Shown: positions 1-8,594 of the stretch, piece after piece
Layout: the number at the start of each line of letters is the position of its first letter
How positions within the stretch are numbered: the first letter of the stretch is position 1
Assembly (NCBI GenBank): GCA_004294135.1
Contig: RDZY01000012.1
Coordinates: 37,267 to 101,266 of the forward strand
Length of the DNA stretch: 64,000 bases
Reading direction: 5' to 3'
Source of the DNA: Sphingobacteriia bacterium
Lineage (GTDB): Bacteria; Bacteroidota; Bacteroidia; Chitinophagales; Chitinophagaceae
The notes under the pieces: model-generated
Told to the model about the DNA's origin: nothing
Database searches by the model: none
What the model saw: the letters and a program-made list of their open reading frames with translations, nothing else
Translations under genes and position numbers: made by a program

Positions 1-1
1 A

Positions 2-499
2 GAAAGCAGTGAATTTTGGAGTGAAAAAAATAGATTAAAAAAAGCTGCTGATTTAAATATGAGTCCGCAACAAGTATATATACTTGCTTCTATTGTAGAA
101 GAAGAAACGAATTTTGATGCTGATAAATACAAAATTGCCAGTGTTTATATCAATAGACTTAAAAAATCAATGCTGCTTCAGGCCTGTCCCACTATTAAAT
201 ATGCGATGAACGATTTTAAATTGACGCGTATTTATGAAAAATACTTGATCAACCCGTCACCTTATAATACCTATAAAGTGAAAGGTTTACCACCTGGCCC
301 AATCTGTACCCCATCCCCTAAAACTATTGACATAGTACTTGATGCGCCAGCTACTAAGTATATTTATTTTGTTGCCAAAAGTGATTTTAGTGGTTATCAT
401 CATTTCAGCGACAATTATGCAAGTCATTATTTACTTGCAAAAGAGTACCAGCAAAAACTAGATTTATACATGCTAAAAAAGCAAGAAAAAAAACCATAA
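2..499 (+). CDS. mltG: Endolytic murein transglycosylase MltG, 3' part only
   Basis: The reading frame is open from the window edge, so the N-terminal membrane anchor and first part of the YceG domain lie outside; about 165 C-terminal residues are visible. MltG is an inner-membrane lytic transglycosylase that cuts nascent glycan strands and ends their elongation. The visible part carries the catalytic-region motif ASIVEEET (catalytic glutamate at about visible residue 33), a form of the substrate-loop motif (LLQACPTIKYA, where relatives have a P-L-Q-x-D-P-T pattern), and the conserved GLPPGPI segment. The end of the gene lies four bases before the next start, suggesting co-transcription. The family call is secure; the protein's full length cannot be judged here. 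Confidence 0.93.
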   Translation, partial: ESSEFWSEKNRLKKAADLNMSPQQVYILASIVEEETNFDADKYKIASVYINRLKKSMLLQACPTIKYAMNDFKLTRIYEKYLINPSPYNTYKVKGLPPGPICTPSPKTIDIVLDAPATKYIYFVAKSDFSGYHHFSDNYASHYLLAKEYQQKLDLYMLKKQEKKP

Positions 500-503
500 A
501 TCG

Positions 504-1463
504 TTGACTAAGATTGAACGAATCATATTAAATCTACCTCCTATTGCATTTATTATTCGAAAGAGTAAAGTCTTGTATATACCAGGCTTTGAAGGAATAC
601 CATTGTACGATGTAGTGCTTTTTTTTATTAAACAAGTAAATAAAATTGGACTGAATGAAAGGGCAGCAGCGATTGCATTTAATCTTGTGATGGCTTTGCC
701 TGCTACCCTACTTTTTTTATTCTCAATCATCCCCTATTTTCCTGAATTTCTTGATTTAAGAATTTGGATTCTTTCTTTATTTAAAGATATTAGTCCCAGT
801 TCCAATACTTACCGATTTATTGAAAAATTATTGGACGACTTAACCCAACAGAATGTCGGCGTTTTTTCATTCGGATTTGTACTTTTAGTCTTCTATGCAT
901 CCAATGCAATGATGGCATTGATCAGAACTTTTGATCGCTCCATCATGGAACATAAAAAGTTTTTTTTCCATCAACGCTGGAGAGCGATTCAATTAACCAT
1001 CATCATCATCTTACTCATTATTGGATCTTCGCTGGTATTATTGGGGCAAGAACAGTTGGCATTGATACTAAAAAAGGTTTTTAGGCTGCATAAAAGCACT
1101 TTGCCTTGGTTTAACAGTGCGAAATGGATTGCCATTGTAGGTCTCTTTTTTTTTAGTACCGCTTTAATTTATCGTTATGCGCCTTCGGTAAAAAAGAGGT
1201 GGCATATTGTTTCACCAGGGTCAATTTTAGCAACTACGTTAACGGTAGGTACTACGTTAATTTTCTCTTATTGGGTAAATAATTTTGCCTCCTATAATAA
1301 AGTTTATGGCTCAATTGGAACGGTATTAATTTTAATGCTTTTGATTTATATCAACTCACTGATTTTATTAATTGGATTTGAATTGAATGTGAGTATTACC
1401 TATCTCACCAAACAAGCAACAGAAAGAAAATTGCAGGATGAACTAATCGCAAGTAATACTTAG
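504..1463 (+). CDS. YihY/BrkB-family inner membrane protein
   Basis: A 319-residue polytopic membrane protein. It has about six hydrophobic helices spread from residue 55 to the C-terminus, a conserved N-terminal patch (ERAAAIAFNLVMALPA) and a C-terminal segment with YGSIGTVLILMLLIYI, both typical of the YihY (formerly 'ribonuclease BN-like', BrkB) family. The biochemical role of this family is not settled. The start is a TTG four bases after the mltG stop; the frame contains no ATG between the upstream stop codon and this point, and relatives begin with a similar sequence, so TTG is plausible. Probably co-transcribed with mltG. The family assignment is firm, the function unknown. Confidence 0.85.
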   Translation: MTKIERIILNLPPIAFIIRKSKVLYIPGFEGIPLYDVVLFFIKQVNKIGLNERAAAIAFNLVMALPATLLFLFSIIPYFPEFLDLRIWILSLFKDISPSSNTYRFIEKLLDDLTQQNVGVFSFGFVLLVFYASNAMMALIRTFDRSIMEHKKFFFHQRWRAIQLTIIIILLIIGSSLVLLGQEQLALILKKVFRLHKSTLPWFNSAKWIAIVGLFFFSTALIYRYAPSVKKRWHIVSPGSILATTLTVGTTLIFSYWVNNFASYNKVYGSIGTVLILMLLIYINSLILLIGFELNVSITYLTKQATERKLQDELIASNT

Positions 1464-1475
1464 AACCTATTTGAA

Positions 1476-2087
1476 TTAATGCTTTCTCCACTTTGTTCGA
1501 ACAGGTGGCTTGATGGTCCATTTTCTGTTCAGCGTATCGAGGCTTGGATGAGGCTTGCCTAGACCGTGATAGTGACCTGCATTATTTTTTTGTCTAAATG
1601 CCTCATAAATAGAAATGGCACAGGCTACGGAAATATTTAGGCTTTGAATCATTCCCACCTGTGGAATAATAAAATTTCCGTCTGAAAGCTTCCGAGTTGC
1701 TTCAGTCACCCCATCGTGTTCATTTCCAAAAACAAGTGCAATATCATCTTGAAAATTAATATCAAATACAGATATGGAATCGGCACATAAATGAGTGGTA
1801 TAAATGGTTTTATACCTTGATCTGAGTGTTTTAAAACAAGTTTCAGCGTTATCATATTCGTGAATTGTCAACCATTTTGCAGCACTGCTACTACTCTTCG
1901 GGCCGAAATATTCGTGCTTGGCAATAACGGTATTCAACACATATATATCTTGTATACCCACAGCATCACAAGTGCGCATCACGGCTGAGATATTGTGTGG
2001 ATCGTTTACATTTTCCATCACTACCGTTAAGCCAGGTTGCCGGTTTAATAAAACTGTTTCAATTCGATTTTGTCTCTCTGGGCTCAT
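1476..2087 (-). CDS. trmH: TrmH-family tRNA/rRNA 2'-O-ribose methyltransferase
   Basis: A SPOUT-class methyltransferase of 203 residues that uses S-adenosylmethionine to methylate a ribose 2'-OH, in TrmH the G18 position of tRNA. All three SpoU motifs are visible: DPHNISAVMRTCDAVG near residues 28-43 (the catalytic arginine is in motif 1), LVFGNEHDGVTE near residue 117, and PQVGMIQSLNISVACAISIYE near residues 142-162, which forms the trefoil knot. The N-terminus (SPERQNRIETVLLNRQPGLT) resembles that of E. coli TrmH, supporting both the start and the TrmH subtype over RlmB. It converges on the YihY gene with a 12-base gap, leaving almost no room for separate terminators. Confidence 0.88.
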   Translation of the reverse strand: MSPERQNRIETVLLNRQPGLTVVMENVNDPHNISAVMRTCDAVGIQDIYVLNTVIAKHEYFGPKSSSSAAKWLTIHEYDNAETCFKTLRSRYKTIYTTHLCADSISVFDINFQDDIALVFGNEHDGVTEATRKLSDGNFIIPQVGMIQSLNISVACAISIYEAFRQKNNAGHYHGLGKPHPSLDTLNRKWTIKPPVRTKWRKH

Positions 2088-2199
2088 TTATATGTACCAA
2101 GTGGTTGGTATTTTAGTTCTTATCAAATTGATAATGGCAAAAATGCGAATTTGTATTGATTTATTGATATAATTTTACTGGTATCCGTTTTGAGTCCCT

Positions 2200-2751
2200 A
2201 TGTCAGAAAAAATAATACGCTCAGAGAACCTTCTTTGGATTGTGCCCATTTTGTATGGCATGGTCTCCTACTTCACATCTTATAGTGATGTAGCGATGCT
2301 TTTTTTTGACAATTCCTATATATTACTTTCCTTCCCAGCAATTGTAGGTGTGCTATTAGCAACTATGATTGTGCCATATATGACTCATTTGATGCTTAGA
2401 GAAATTGGGGATCGAAGGTTTGTGATTGCATGGGCACATATTGGTATTTCAATTATTATGGTTGTGGCCATTCTTTTCATTTTCAGTTATTCATTACCCA
2501 TTAATATCAAATGGCGTTTTTATGTTGGTGAATTGCCCGCGTTTAAAAAATGGTCTTACTATAATATTGTTGCAATTAATATCATACAAACATTTATTAT
2601 TTTACAAACCATATATGTTGGTTATGGATTGGTAACACTTACATATCACTACTATCAATTGAATAAGCAGCAACGAAATTATTATAATCAGGGCGACTTA
2701 GAGATGGAAGATCAGGAAGCGGGTGGAGCAGTTGCTAGTATGATTGCCTAA
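2200..2751 (+). CDS. Unknown four-helix membrane protein
   Basis: Not recognised. The 183-residue product has four clear hydrophobic helices (about residues 12-30, 38-60, 77-101 and 119-142) and no signal peptide. A short polar C-terminal tail carries acidic residues (GDLEMEDQEAGG) after a basic, aromatic stretch (YHYYQLNKQQRNYYNQ). The second loop has the charged sequence REIGDRRF. It stands alone between convergent and divergent neighbours, so context gives no role. The coding assignment rests on length, consistent helices and lack of a competing frame. It could be a lineage-specific inner-membrane protein. Confidence 0.6.
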   Translation: MSEKIIRSENLLWIVPILYGMVSYFTSYSDVAMLFFDNSYILLSFPAIVGVLLATMIVPYMTHLMLREIGDRRFVIAWAHIGISIIMVVAILFIFSYSLPINIKWRFYVGELPAFKKWSYYNIVAINIIQTFIILQTIYVGYGLVTLTYHYYQLNKQQRNYYNQGDLEMEDQEAGGAVASMIA

Positions 2752-2764
2752 TAATTCCATCAAC

Positions 2765-3538
2765 TTATTTACCCATCGCAGCTTGTTTCATACTGAATGC
2801 CTTTTCTTTCCCTAAATATTTTTCAATACCAGCTTCTAACAAATATATTAGTGGAGTAAGCAGAACCGCCATAGTAAACTTGTACATATAGTTAACCAAT
2901 GCAATAGCCAATACCAGCTGCCAACTCCAATTATTGCCAATTTTAAACGCAATAAAGAGTACTACAAAACTATCAATCATTTGAGAGATCAAAGTAGAAC
3001 CCGTTGCCCGCAGCCATACCCATTTTTCTCCTGTCATTCTTTTAATTTTATGAAATACGGCCACATCTACTATCTGACTCACCATAAATGCGGTTAGGCT
3101 ACCTAGAATAATCCACATACCTTGACCAAATATGCCCGCAAACGCATCCTGCATATTGGGAATCCCGTTATTGGTTTTAGAATTTACCCAAAAATCAGCA
3201 GGCGGCGTTTTCATGGCCATGTAAAATATAATAAAAGCATAGGTAATGATTACTACTGCAGTATAACTGATTCTACGGACAGATTTTGGCCCATAATACT
3301 CATTTACAATATCGGTAATGATAAATTCTAAAGGCCATAATAATACTCCGCAAGTGAGGTTAAAGGAGAGACCAGATTGACCAAAAAAAGTAAAATCGGC
3401 GGGCTTCCAACCAAGAATTTTTTCAAACGAAAATATTTTACCTCCAATACATTCGGCAATCAATGCATTGGCAACAAAAAAAGCCATAATCCCCAAAAAA
3501 AGTTTGGTGGGTTTATCTTTTAGTATATCAGTAATCAT
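2765..3538 (-). CDS. yhhQ: Queuosine precursor transporter (YhhQ/DUF165, VUT family)
   Basis: A 257-residue membrane protein with about six to seven helices. Family signatures are present: ANALIAECIGGKIF near the N-terminus, the conserved LEFIITDIVNEYYGPK at about residues 70-85, and the later motif RATGSTLISQMIDSFVV. Members take up queuosine precursors (preQ0, preQ1 or queuine), which Tgt inserts into tRNA; a tgt gene occurs in this same window at 20437-21576, though not adjacent. The start overlaps the end of an upstream small membrane-protein gene by four bases, so the two are almost certainly translated together. The family assignment is strong; the exact substrate is inferred. Confidence 0.87.
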   Translation of the reverse strand: MITDILKDKPTKLFLGIMAFFVANALIAECIGGKIFSFEKILGWKPADFTFFGQSGLSFNLTCGVLLWPLEFIITDIVNEYYGPKSVRRISYTAVVIITYAFIIFYMAMKTPPADFWVNSKTNNGIPNMQDAFAGIFGQGMWIILGSLTAFMVSQIVDVAVFHKIKRMTGEKWVWLRATGSTLISQMIDSFVVLFIAFKIGNNWSWQLVLAIALVNYMYKFTMAVLLTPLIYLLEAGIEKYLGKEKAFSMKQAAMGK

Positions 3539-3822
3539 AAAGGAAGTATAAAATAAATGATAAATTGAATAAAGAGAAAAGTCAAGTTAACCAACCATAA
3601 CCAAATCGGCAAACGTTTATCAGATTTGTTTAACAATAACATTCCATACCAGCAATTTACCAACAAATTTTGAAAGGGGGCTACCATCCAACCCAGTAGA
3701 ATTACCATGGCAGTAACCTCCTTATCTCCAATAAAATTAGTAGTTCGTTGAATGATCACACATACCAGAAATAATAGGTTACAAATAAAAGCCAGTCTTG
3801 AAGCAAATAAAAGTGGTTTCAT
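3535..3822 (-). CDS. Small membrane protein upstream of the YhhQ-type transporter
   Basis: A 95-residue protein with three predicted hydrophobic segments (about residues 5-25, 38-57 and 73-95), ending in the membrane (IIYFILPL). No family is recognised with certainty. Its last codons overlap the transporter start in an ATGA arrangement, the usual sign of translational coupling, so it may be an accessory subunit or simply co-expressed. About 215 bases separate it from the divergent YfhO gene, giving space for its own promoter, although no exact TAnnTTTG box was found there. Confidence 0.62.
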   Translation of the reverse strand: MKPLLFASRLAFICNLLFLVCVIIQRTTNFIGDKEVTAMVILLGWMVAPFQNLLVNCWYGMLLLNKSDKRLPIWLWLVNLTFLFIQFIIYFILPL

Positions 3823-4039
3823 TTGTTAATTTTTATTGATTTCATAGGGTAAATGTAAAACGGAATACGATAATTTCCTTAAATCTTCAAGCTTAAACGT
3901 CACTCCCCCAAACCTTCCGCCTTTTTTAGTAGGTTTGCTGCTTATAAATTAAGCATTCAAAGAGCCAGATAAAATAATTTGTTACGGAACGAAATACTTA
4001 TTAGTAAATATTCTGGTTAAAATCAATAAAAAAAATCCC

Positions 4040-6529
4040 ATGAATCGTATTAATTGGAAAGTAATCCTACCTCATCTTATTGCTGTAGCGGTATTTTTAT
4101 TAGTCGCTCTTATTTACTGTAAACCTGTATTAGAAGGTAAAGTATTACAGCAAGGTGATGTGACCCAATGGAAAGGCATGGCTCAGAACTCTTTTCAATA
4201 TAAAGAAATTAATGGGCATTTCCCTTTGTGGACCAATGGGATGTTTGGAGGTATGCCTGCTTACCAAATTACGGGCATCAGCGAAAACCCTATTTCAGTA
4301 GGCTATATTGGCTCATTGCTTACCTTCGGCTTACCCAAACCGATGGGAGTTTTCTTTCTCGCCTCTCTCTGTTTTTATTTTCTCACACAAGTGCTGAGAA
4401 TCAACTCCTATGTGGGTATGGTGGGTGCGCTTGCTTATGCTTACGCAACTTATAACCCCATTATTTTAGCTGCTGGTCACGATACTAAAATGAATGCCAT
4501 TGCCTATCTACCTGCCCTTATTGCTTCACTCCTACTCATCTACGATAAAAAATATTTAGTGGGAATGGCACTCACTGCACTATCTACCGCATTGCTATTG
4601 GGCGCAAACCACTTACAGATTACTTATTATGGCTTTTTGATTATTGCTTTCATGAGTGCTGCATTTGCGATACGCTGTATAAAAGAAAAAGAACTTGCAC
4701 ATTTAGGAAAAGCGGCGGGAACCGCAATAATAGCTGCCTTACTGGGCATTCTTGTAAATGCAGTAACCCTTTTTTCTACTTATGAATATGCAAAGCAAAC
4801 AATACGCGGCGGAAGCGCACTAGCTGATGGTAAGAGTAATGCTACAAAAACTGGACTAAGCAACGACTATGCACTTAGCTATAGTTTTTACAAAACAGAG
4901 CCCTTGGTAATGATGTTCCCGCGACTATACGGTGGCAGCAGCAATAACTTGGAAATAGCACAAGAAAAATCCAAAGCCATTGAAGCACTTCAACAAATGC
5001 CACAGCAACTCTCTCAACAGGTTCAAAGTGCACTACAATTCTATTGGGGTGGTATTTCGCAAGGAACTTCGGGTCCTCCGTATATTGGAGCCATTATTTG
5101 CTTTTTAGCATTGCTTGGATTTGTAATTGTAGATAAAAAATATACAGGTTGGATACTAGCAGCCGTTATTTTTTCTTTGCTACTGAGTTGGGGTAAATAT
5201 TTTGAAGGCTTTAATATAGCCATGCTTAAATACTTGCCTATGTACAATAAGTTTCGTGCCCCTAGCATGATACTGGTTATTCCTACTTTCTTGTTTTGTA
5301 TGCTGGCCTCATTATCGCTTAACAAAATATTATTCACAGAAAATAAATCACTGCTGTGGGAGCAATATAAAAAAGGACTGATGGTTGTTGCTGGTGTATT
5401 TGTAATTGCTTTGTTGGTTTATGCTAGCGGCGACTTTAGTTCTGAGGGAGATAAAATGTTGATGGAACAAGTAAATAAAATACCTGATGCCACTCAACGA
5501 GAACAAATTGGCACACCAGTAAAAGCCTTTGTAAATGCGTTAAAAGAAGATCGCAAAAGTTTGTTTTTGGGAGATTTATTAAGAACATTTCTATTCTGCG
5601 CAATAGCCGCAGGTGCAGTATATATTTCTATCAAACAAAAAATAAATTCATTCGTCACTACTGCGGTAATTGGAATATTTGCACTGATTGATATTTTTAC
5701 CATCAACAAAACTTATCTCAATGCAAATAATTACCAAGATGCTACTGAATCTGAGAGTGCTTTTACCCCATCGGCAATAGATACTCAAATTTTAAAAGAT
5801 ACGAGTTATTACAGGGTATTGAATTTATCACAAGGCATTTCTGCCGCATTCAATGGAGGGGGAATGTCAGCTTATTTTCACAAATCTGTGGGAGGATACC
5901 ATCCTGCAAAGCTCAGTATTTACCAAGATTTGATTGAGAAGCAATTGTACAATTTCCCCAATTGCATGCCAGTATTAAATATGTTGAATACCAAATACTT
6001 TATACTTCCAGATCAACAAAGTGCACAGCCAATGGTTCAGCAGAACAGCAGTGCATTGGGTGCTTGTTGGTTTGTAAAAGCCATTCGCTTTGAAAAAGGA
6101 CCAGCTGCTGTGATGAATGCACTCACCACTTTTAATCCGAAAGATACCGCCGTAATGGATGAAAAATATCAGTCAAATATTACTGGTATTAGCAGCGATA
6201 GTACTGCTTCTATTTTACTGGTATCAAACAAAAATGATCTAGTAACCTACCAATCAAAATCGGCTGTAAAACAATTTGCTGTATTTAGTGAAATATTTTA
6301 CAATGCTGGCTGGAAAGCAAAGATTGATGGAAAAGAGAGTCCCATTTTTCAAACCAATTATGTATTGCGTGGAATGGAAATACCTGCTGGTGAACATACC
6401 ATTATTTTCAGTTTTGAGCCAGCTTCAGTCGCCTTTGGAAATAAAGCCTCTATCGGATCTTCTATATTTATTTGGCTATTGCTTATAGGTGCTGCTATAG
6501 GTAATTTCCGGAAAATGAAAATAGCTTAG
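4040..6529 (+). CDS. YfhO-family multi-pass membrane protein
   Basis: An 829-residue membrane protein. It has an N-terminal helix (about residues 9-30), then a periplasmic loop with QGDVTQWKGMAQ and the conserved PLWTNGMFGGMPAYQ, then about ten further helices to residue 560, a C-terminal extracytoplasmic beta-rich domain (about 570-800) and a final helix. This matches the YfhO family, related in topology to GT-C glycosyltransferases; in Firmicutes YfhO relatives glycosylate cell-wall polymers. In Bacteroidota the function is not established. It is followed one base later by two glycosyltransferase genes, which supports a role in making or transferring a surface glycan. Confidence 0.82.
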   Translation: MNRINWKVILPHLIAVAVFLLVALIYCKPVLEGKVLQQGDVTQWKGMAQNSFQYKEINGHFPLWTNGMFGGMPAYQITGISENPISVGYIGSLLTFGLPKPMGVFFLASLCFYFLTQVLRINSYVGMVGALAYAYATYNPIILAAGHDTKMNAIAYLPALIASLLLIYDKKYLVGMALTALSTALLLGANHLQITYYGFLIIAFMSAAFAIRCIKEKELAHLGKAAGTAIIAALLGILVNAVTLFSTYEYAKQTIRGGSALADGKSNATKTGLSNDYALSYSFYKTEPLVMMFPRLYGGSSNNLEIAQEKSKAIEALQQMPQQLSQQVQSALQFYWGGISQGTSGPPYIGAIICFLALLGFVIVDKKYTGWILAAVIFSLLLSWGKYFEGFNIAMLKYLPMYNKFRAPSMILVIPTFLFCMLASLSLNKILFTENKSLLWEQYKKGLMVVAGVFVIALLVYASGDFSSEGDKMLMEQVNKIPDATQREQIGTPVKAFVNALKEDRKSLFLGDLLRTFLFCAIAAGAVYISIKQKINSFVTTAVIGIFALIDIFTINKTYLNANNYQDATESESAFTPSAIDTQILKDTSYYRVLNLSQGISAAFNGGGMSAYFHKSVGGYHPAKLSIYQDLIEKQLYNFPNCMPVLNMLNTKYFILPDQQSAQPMVQQNSSALGACWFVKAIRFEKGPAAVMNALTTFNPKDTAVMDEKYQSNITGISSDSTASILLVSNKNDLVTYQSKSAVKQFAVFSEIFYNAGWKAKIDGKESPIFQTNYVLRGMEIPAGEHTIIFSFEPASVAFGNKASIGSSIFIWLLLIGAAIGNFRKMKIA

Positions 6530-6530
6530 T

Positions 6531-7667
6531 ATGCTTCAACCATCTGTTCTGGGCATTATTTCTTATAAAGTTTTCCCAGCACAGATGGGGGGGCAGAAAT
6601 ATATAGTGGACTATTACAGGGAACTATCAAAGCATACCAAAGTTATACTTGCTGTTTCAACAGAGAACCAAGTTAGTAAGCATTTACCAGTTGATAATCA
6701 ACTAAATACTATTCCAATACTTTTTAATCATTGGTATGGCATATTCAACTTATTTCTTTGCTTTAAACTTGCTCGGTTAATCCGTAAAGAAAAGATCGAT
6801 ATAATAATGATTGATCATTCATATTTTGGATGGTTGGGTGTATTATTACGCACACTAACCCATAAAAAATTAGTCATTCGATCTGCTAATATTGAAACAA
6901 TCAGATTTAAAGATATGGGTAGGTGGAGCTGGCGTATTTATAATTATTATGAACAGTGGGTACATAAACAAGCGGATAGAAATTTTTTTATAACCGACGA
7001 GGAACGTAAGTTGGCTATTTTGCGTTGGGGCATTAATCCTACCATTTCATTTACCCTTACTTATGGTACGCATATCAATACTCCAACCACACTAGAAACA
7101 CATATACAGTGTCGTAAACAAATATTACAGGAAAACCAATTGAAAGGCAACACCAAACTTTTCTTGTTCAACGGCACACTAGATTATCTTCCCAATCAAG
7201 ATGCGTTATACATTATTGTAAATGAATTAATGCATCGGTTACATTCCGCGCGTATTTCCTTTAAAATAATTGTCTGCGGCAATCGGATTAAACAGGATTG
7301 GGAAAAACTATTAACCAGCTATGAGGATATTATTTTCAAAGGATTGGTAAATGATATTGGCCTCTATTATAAGGGTGCAGATTGTTTTATTTGCCCCGTT
7401 ACACTTGGCACTGGTATCAAAACAAAATTGGTAGAAGCAGTGGCTTATGGACAGAAAGTAATTTGTTGTAACCGAAGTGCAGCAGGGTTTTCATCATTAT
7501 CATTAGACTCATTAATTACAGTGATTGCTGATTACGACTGGGATGCTTTTGCAACTGCAATGATTGAGCTTAACCCCAATCAACATCCTATAACACCTGA
7601 TTCATTTTATAAGCATTTTAACTGGCAAACAATTGTTCATGAATCCATTTTATCTTTGCCAAAATAA
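6531..7667 (+). CDS. GT-B fold glycosyltransferase (family 4-like)
   Basis: A 378-residue cytoplasmic glycosyltransferase. The N-terminal half begins with a glycine-rich acceptor loop (FPAQMGGQKYIVDYYREL) typical of GT4. The C-terminal Rossmann domain (about residues 195-370) has the donor-binding signature PVTLGTGIKTKLVEAVAYG, in which the E-x7-E-like pattern is reduced to a single clear glutamate. It starts one base after the YfhO stop, so it belongs to that operon. The sugar donor and acceptor cannot be read from sequence. The 3' end contains a possible promoter for the next gene. Confidence 0.82.
   Translation: MLQPSVLGIISYKVFPAQMGGQKYIVDYYRELSKHTKVILAVSTENQVSKHLPVDNQLNTIPILFNHWYGIFNLFLCFKLARLIRKEKIDIIMIDHSYFGWLGVLLRTLTHKKLVIRSANIETIRFKDMGRWSWRIYNYYEQWVHKQADRNFFITDEERKLAILRWGINPTISFTLTYGTHINTPTTLETHIQCRKQILQENQLKGNTKLFLFNGTLDYLPNQDALYIIVNELMHRLHSARISFKIIVCGNRIKQDWEKLLTSYEDIIFKGLVNDIGLYYKGADCFICPVTLGTGIKTKLVEAVAYGQKVICCNRSAAGFSSLSLDSLITVIADYDWDAFATAMIELNPNQHPITPDSFYKHFNWQTIVHESILSLPK
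7651..7658 (+). promoter_or_regulatory. Possible -7 promoter box (TATCTTTG) inside the end of the GT4 gene
   Basis: An exact match to the Bacteroidota -7 consensus TAnnTTTG, with a TTG 15 bases upstream as a candidate -33 element. It ends 17 bases before the next glycosyltransferase start. It may give that gene extra transcription independent of the YfhO promoter. The match lies in coding sequence, so chance is possible. Confidence 0.4.
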
Positions 7668-7675
7668 CGAATATA

Positions 7676-8584
7676 ATGCCCGCAATATCCATCATAATCT
7701 GTACTTATAATCGAGCTGAGTACCTCCCAGAAGCATTGCTGAGTTTGTACAATCAAACATTGGCTAAAGATCTTTTTGAAGTAATTATTGTAAATAATAA
7801 TTCCAGTGACAATACTATTCTTGTCTGTGAAAAATTTATTGCATCGCATACCAATGCTGCTTTTTATTTACTGAATGAGACAGAACAAGGTGCGTCTTAC
7901 GCAAGAAATACTGGTGCAGCAATTGCCAAAGCATCTTTACTTTGCTTTATGGATGATGATGCAGTGGCATATTCAGACTATTTGCAAAATATTCTGAATT
8001 TTTTTGCAAACTACACTGGTGCTGGGGGATTGGGAGGGCGCATCATTCCTCGTTATATTCCTACTGAACCAAAGTGGATGAGCAAGTTTGTAGCATCACT
8101 TGTTGGAGATTTTCATTACAGCGAATCAATTAAAATTTTCAGTGCCAATAAATACCCACTAGAATCTAATATGATTGTACACAAAGCTGACTTTAATGCA
8201 GTGGGCGGGTTCAATACAGCGCTTCCAGGTGTGAAAGGAACCATCCGTATTGGTGGTGAGGGTAAAGACTTTTTCCTGAAACTTAAAGCAATGGGTAGAA
8301 TTATTTATTATGACCCCAGCGTTGTGGTAGAACATATTGTAGAGACAAAGAAACTTACCCCAGAATACCTCTATCGAGTTGCTAGTGGTGTTGGAAGAGG
8401 AGAAAGAATTCGTACCAAAGCTATTGGTGAATTTGATTTCATGAAAAAAATTTTAGAATATTGGTTCAAGTTAGGTGCTTCAATTATTTTATCGCTTTTC
8501 TATTTATTACAAGGCCAACCAGCAAAAATGAAACCTGTTATTCAATTTAGGATTGATGCATTAAAGGGACTGCTTAACTACTGA
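7676..8584 (+). CDS. Family 2 glycosyltransferase (GT-A fold)
   Basis: A 302-residue enzyme with the classic GT2 N-terminus (ISIIICTYNRAEYLPEALLS), the nucleotide-binding VIIVNNNSSDNT near residue 37, and the metal-binding aspartates as FMDDDA (D93-D95). An acceptor-region segment follows (about 185-200, GGFNTALPGV). The C-terminal part has a hydrophobic stretch around residues 260-278 (LGASIILSLFYLLQG), which may peripherally anchor it to the inner membrane. It lies eight bases after the GT4 gene, so the two probably act on the same glycan. The linkage formed is unknown. Confidence 0.87.
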   Translation: MPAISIIICTYNRAEYLPEALLSLYNQTLAKDLFEVIIVNNNSSDNTILVCEKFIASHTNAAFYLLNETEQGASYARNTGAAIAKASLLCFMDDDAVAYSDYLQNILNFFANYTGAGGLGGRIIPRYIPTEPKWMSKFVASLVGDFHYSESIKIFSANKYPLESNMIVHKADFNAVGGFNTALPGVKGTIRIGGEGKDFFLKLKAMGRIIYYDPSVVVEHIVETKKLTPEYLYRVASGVGRGERIRTKAIGEFDFMKKILEYWFKLGASIILSLFYLLQGQPAKMKPVIQFRIDALKGLLNY

Positions 8585-8594
8585 TAAATTTCAC

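Noticed and set aside
3903..3939. Inverted repeat CAAACCT / AGGTTTG between the small membrane-protein gene and the YfhO gene
   Set aside because: The seven-base arms are separated by about 16 bases with no U tract, and it lies in a divergent promoter region; likely chance.
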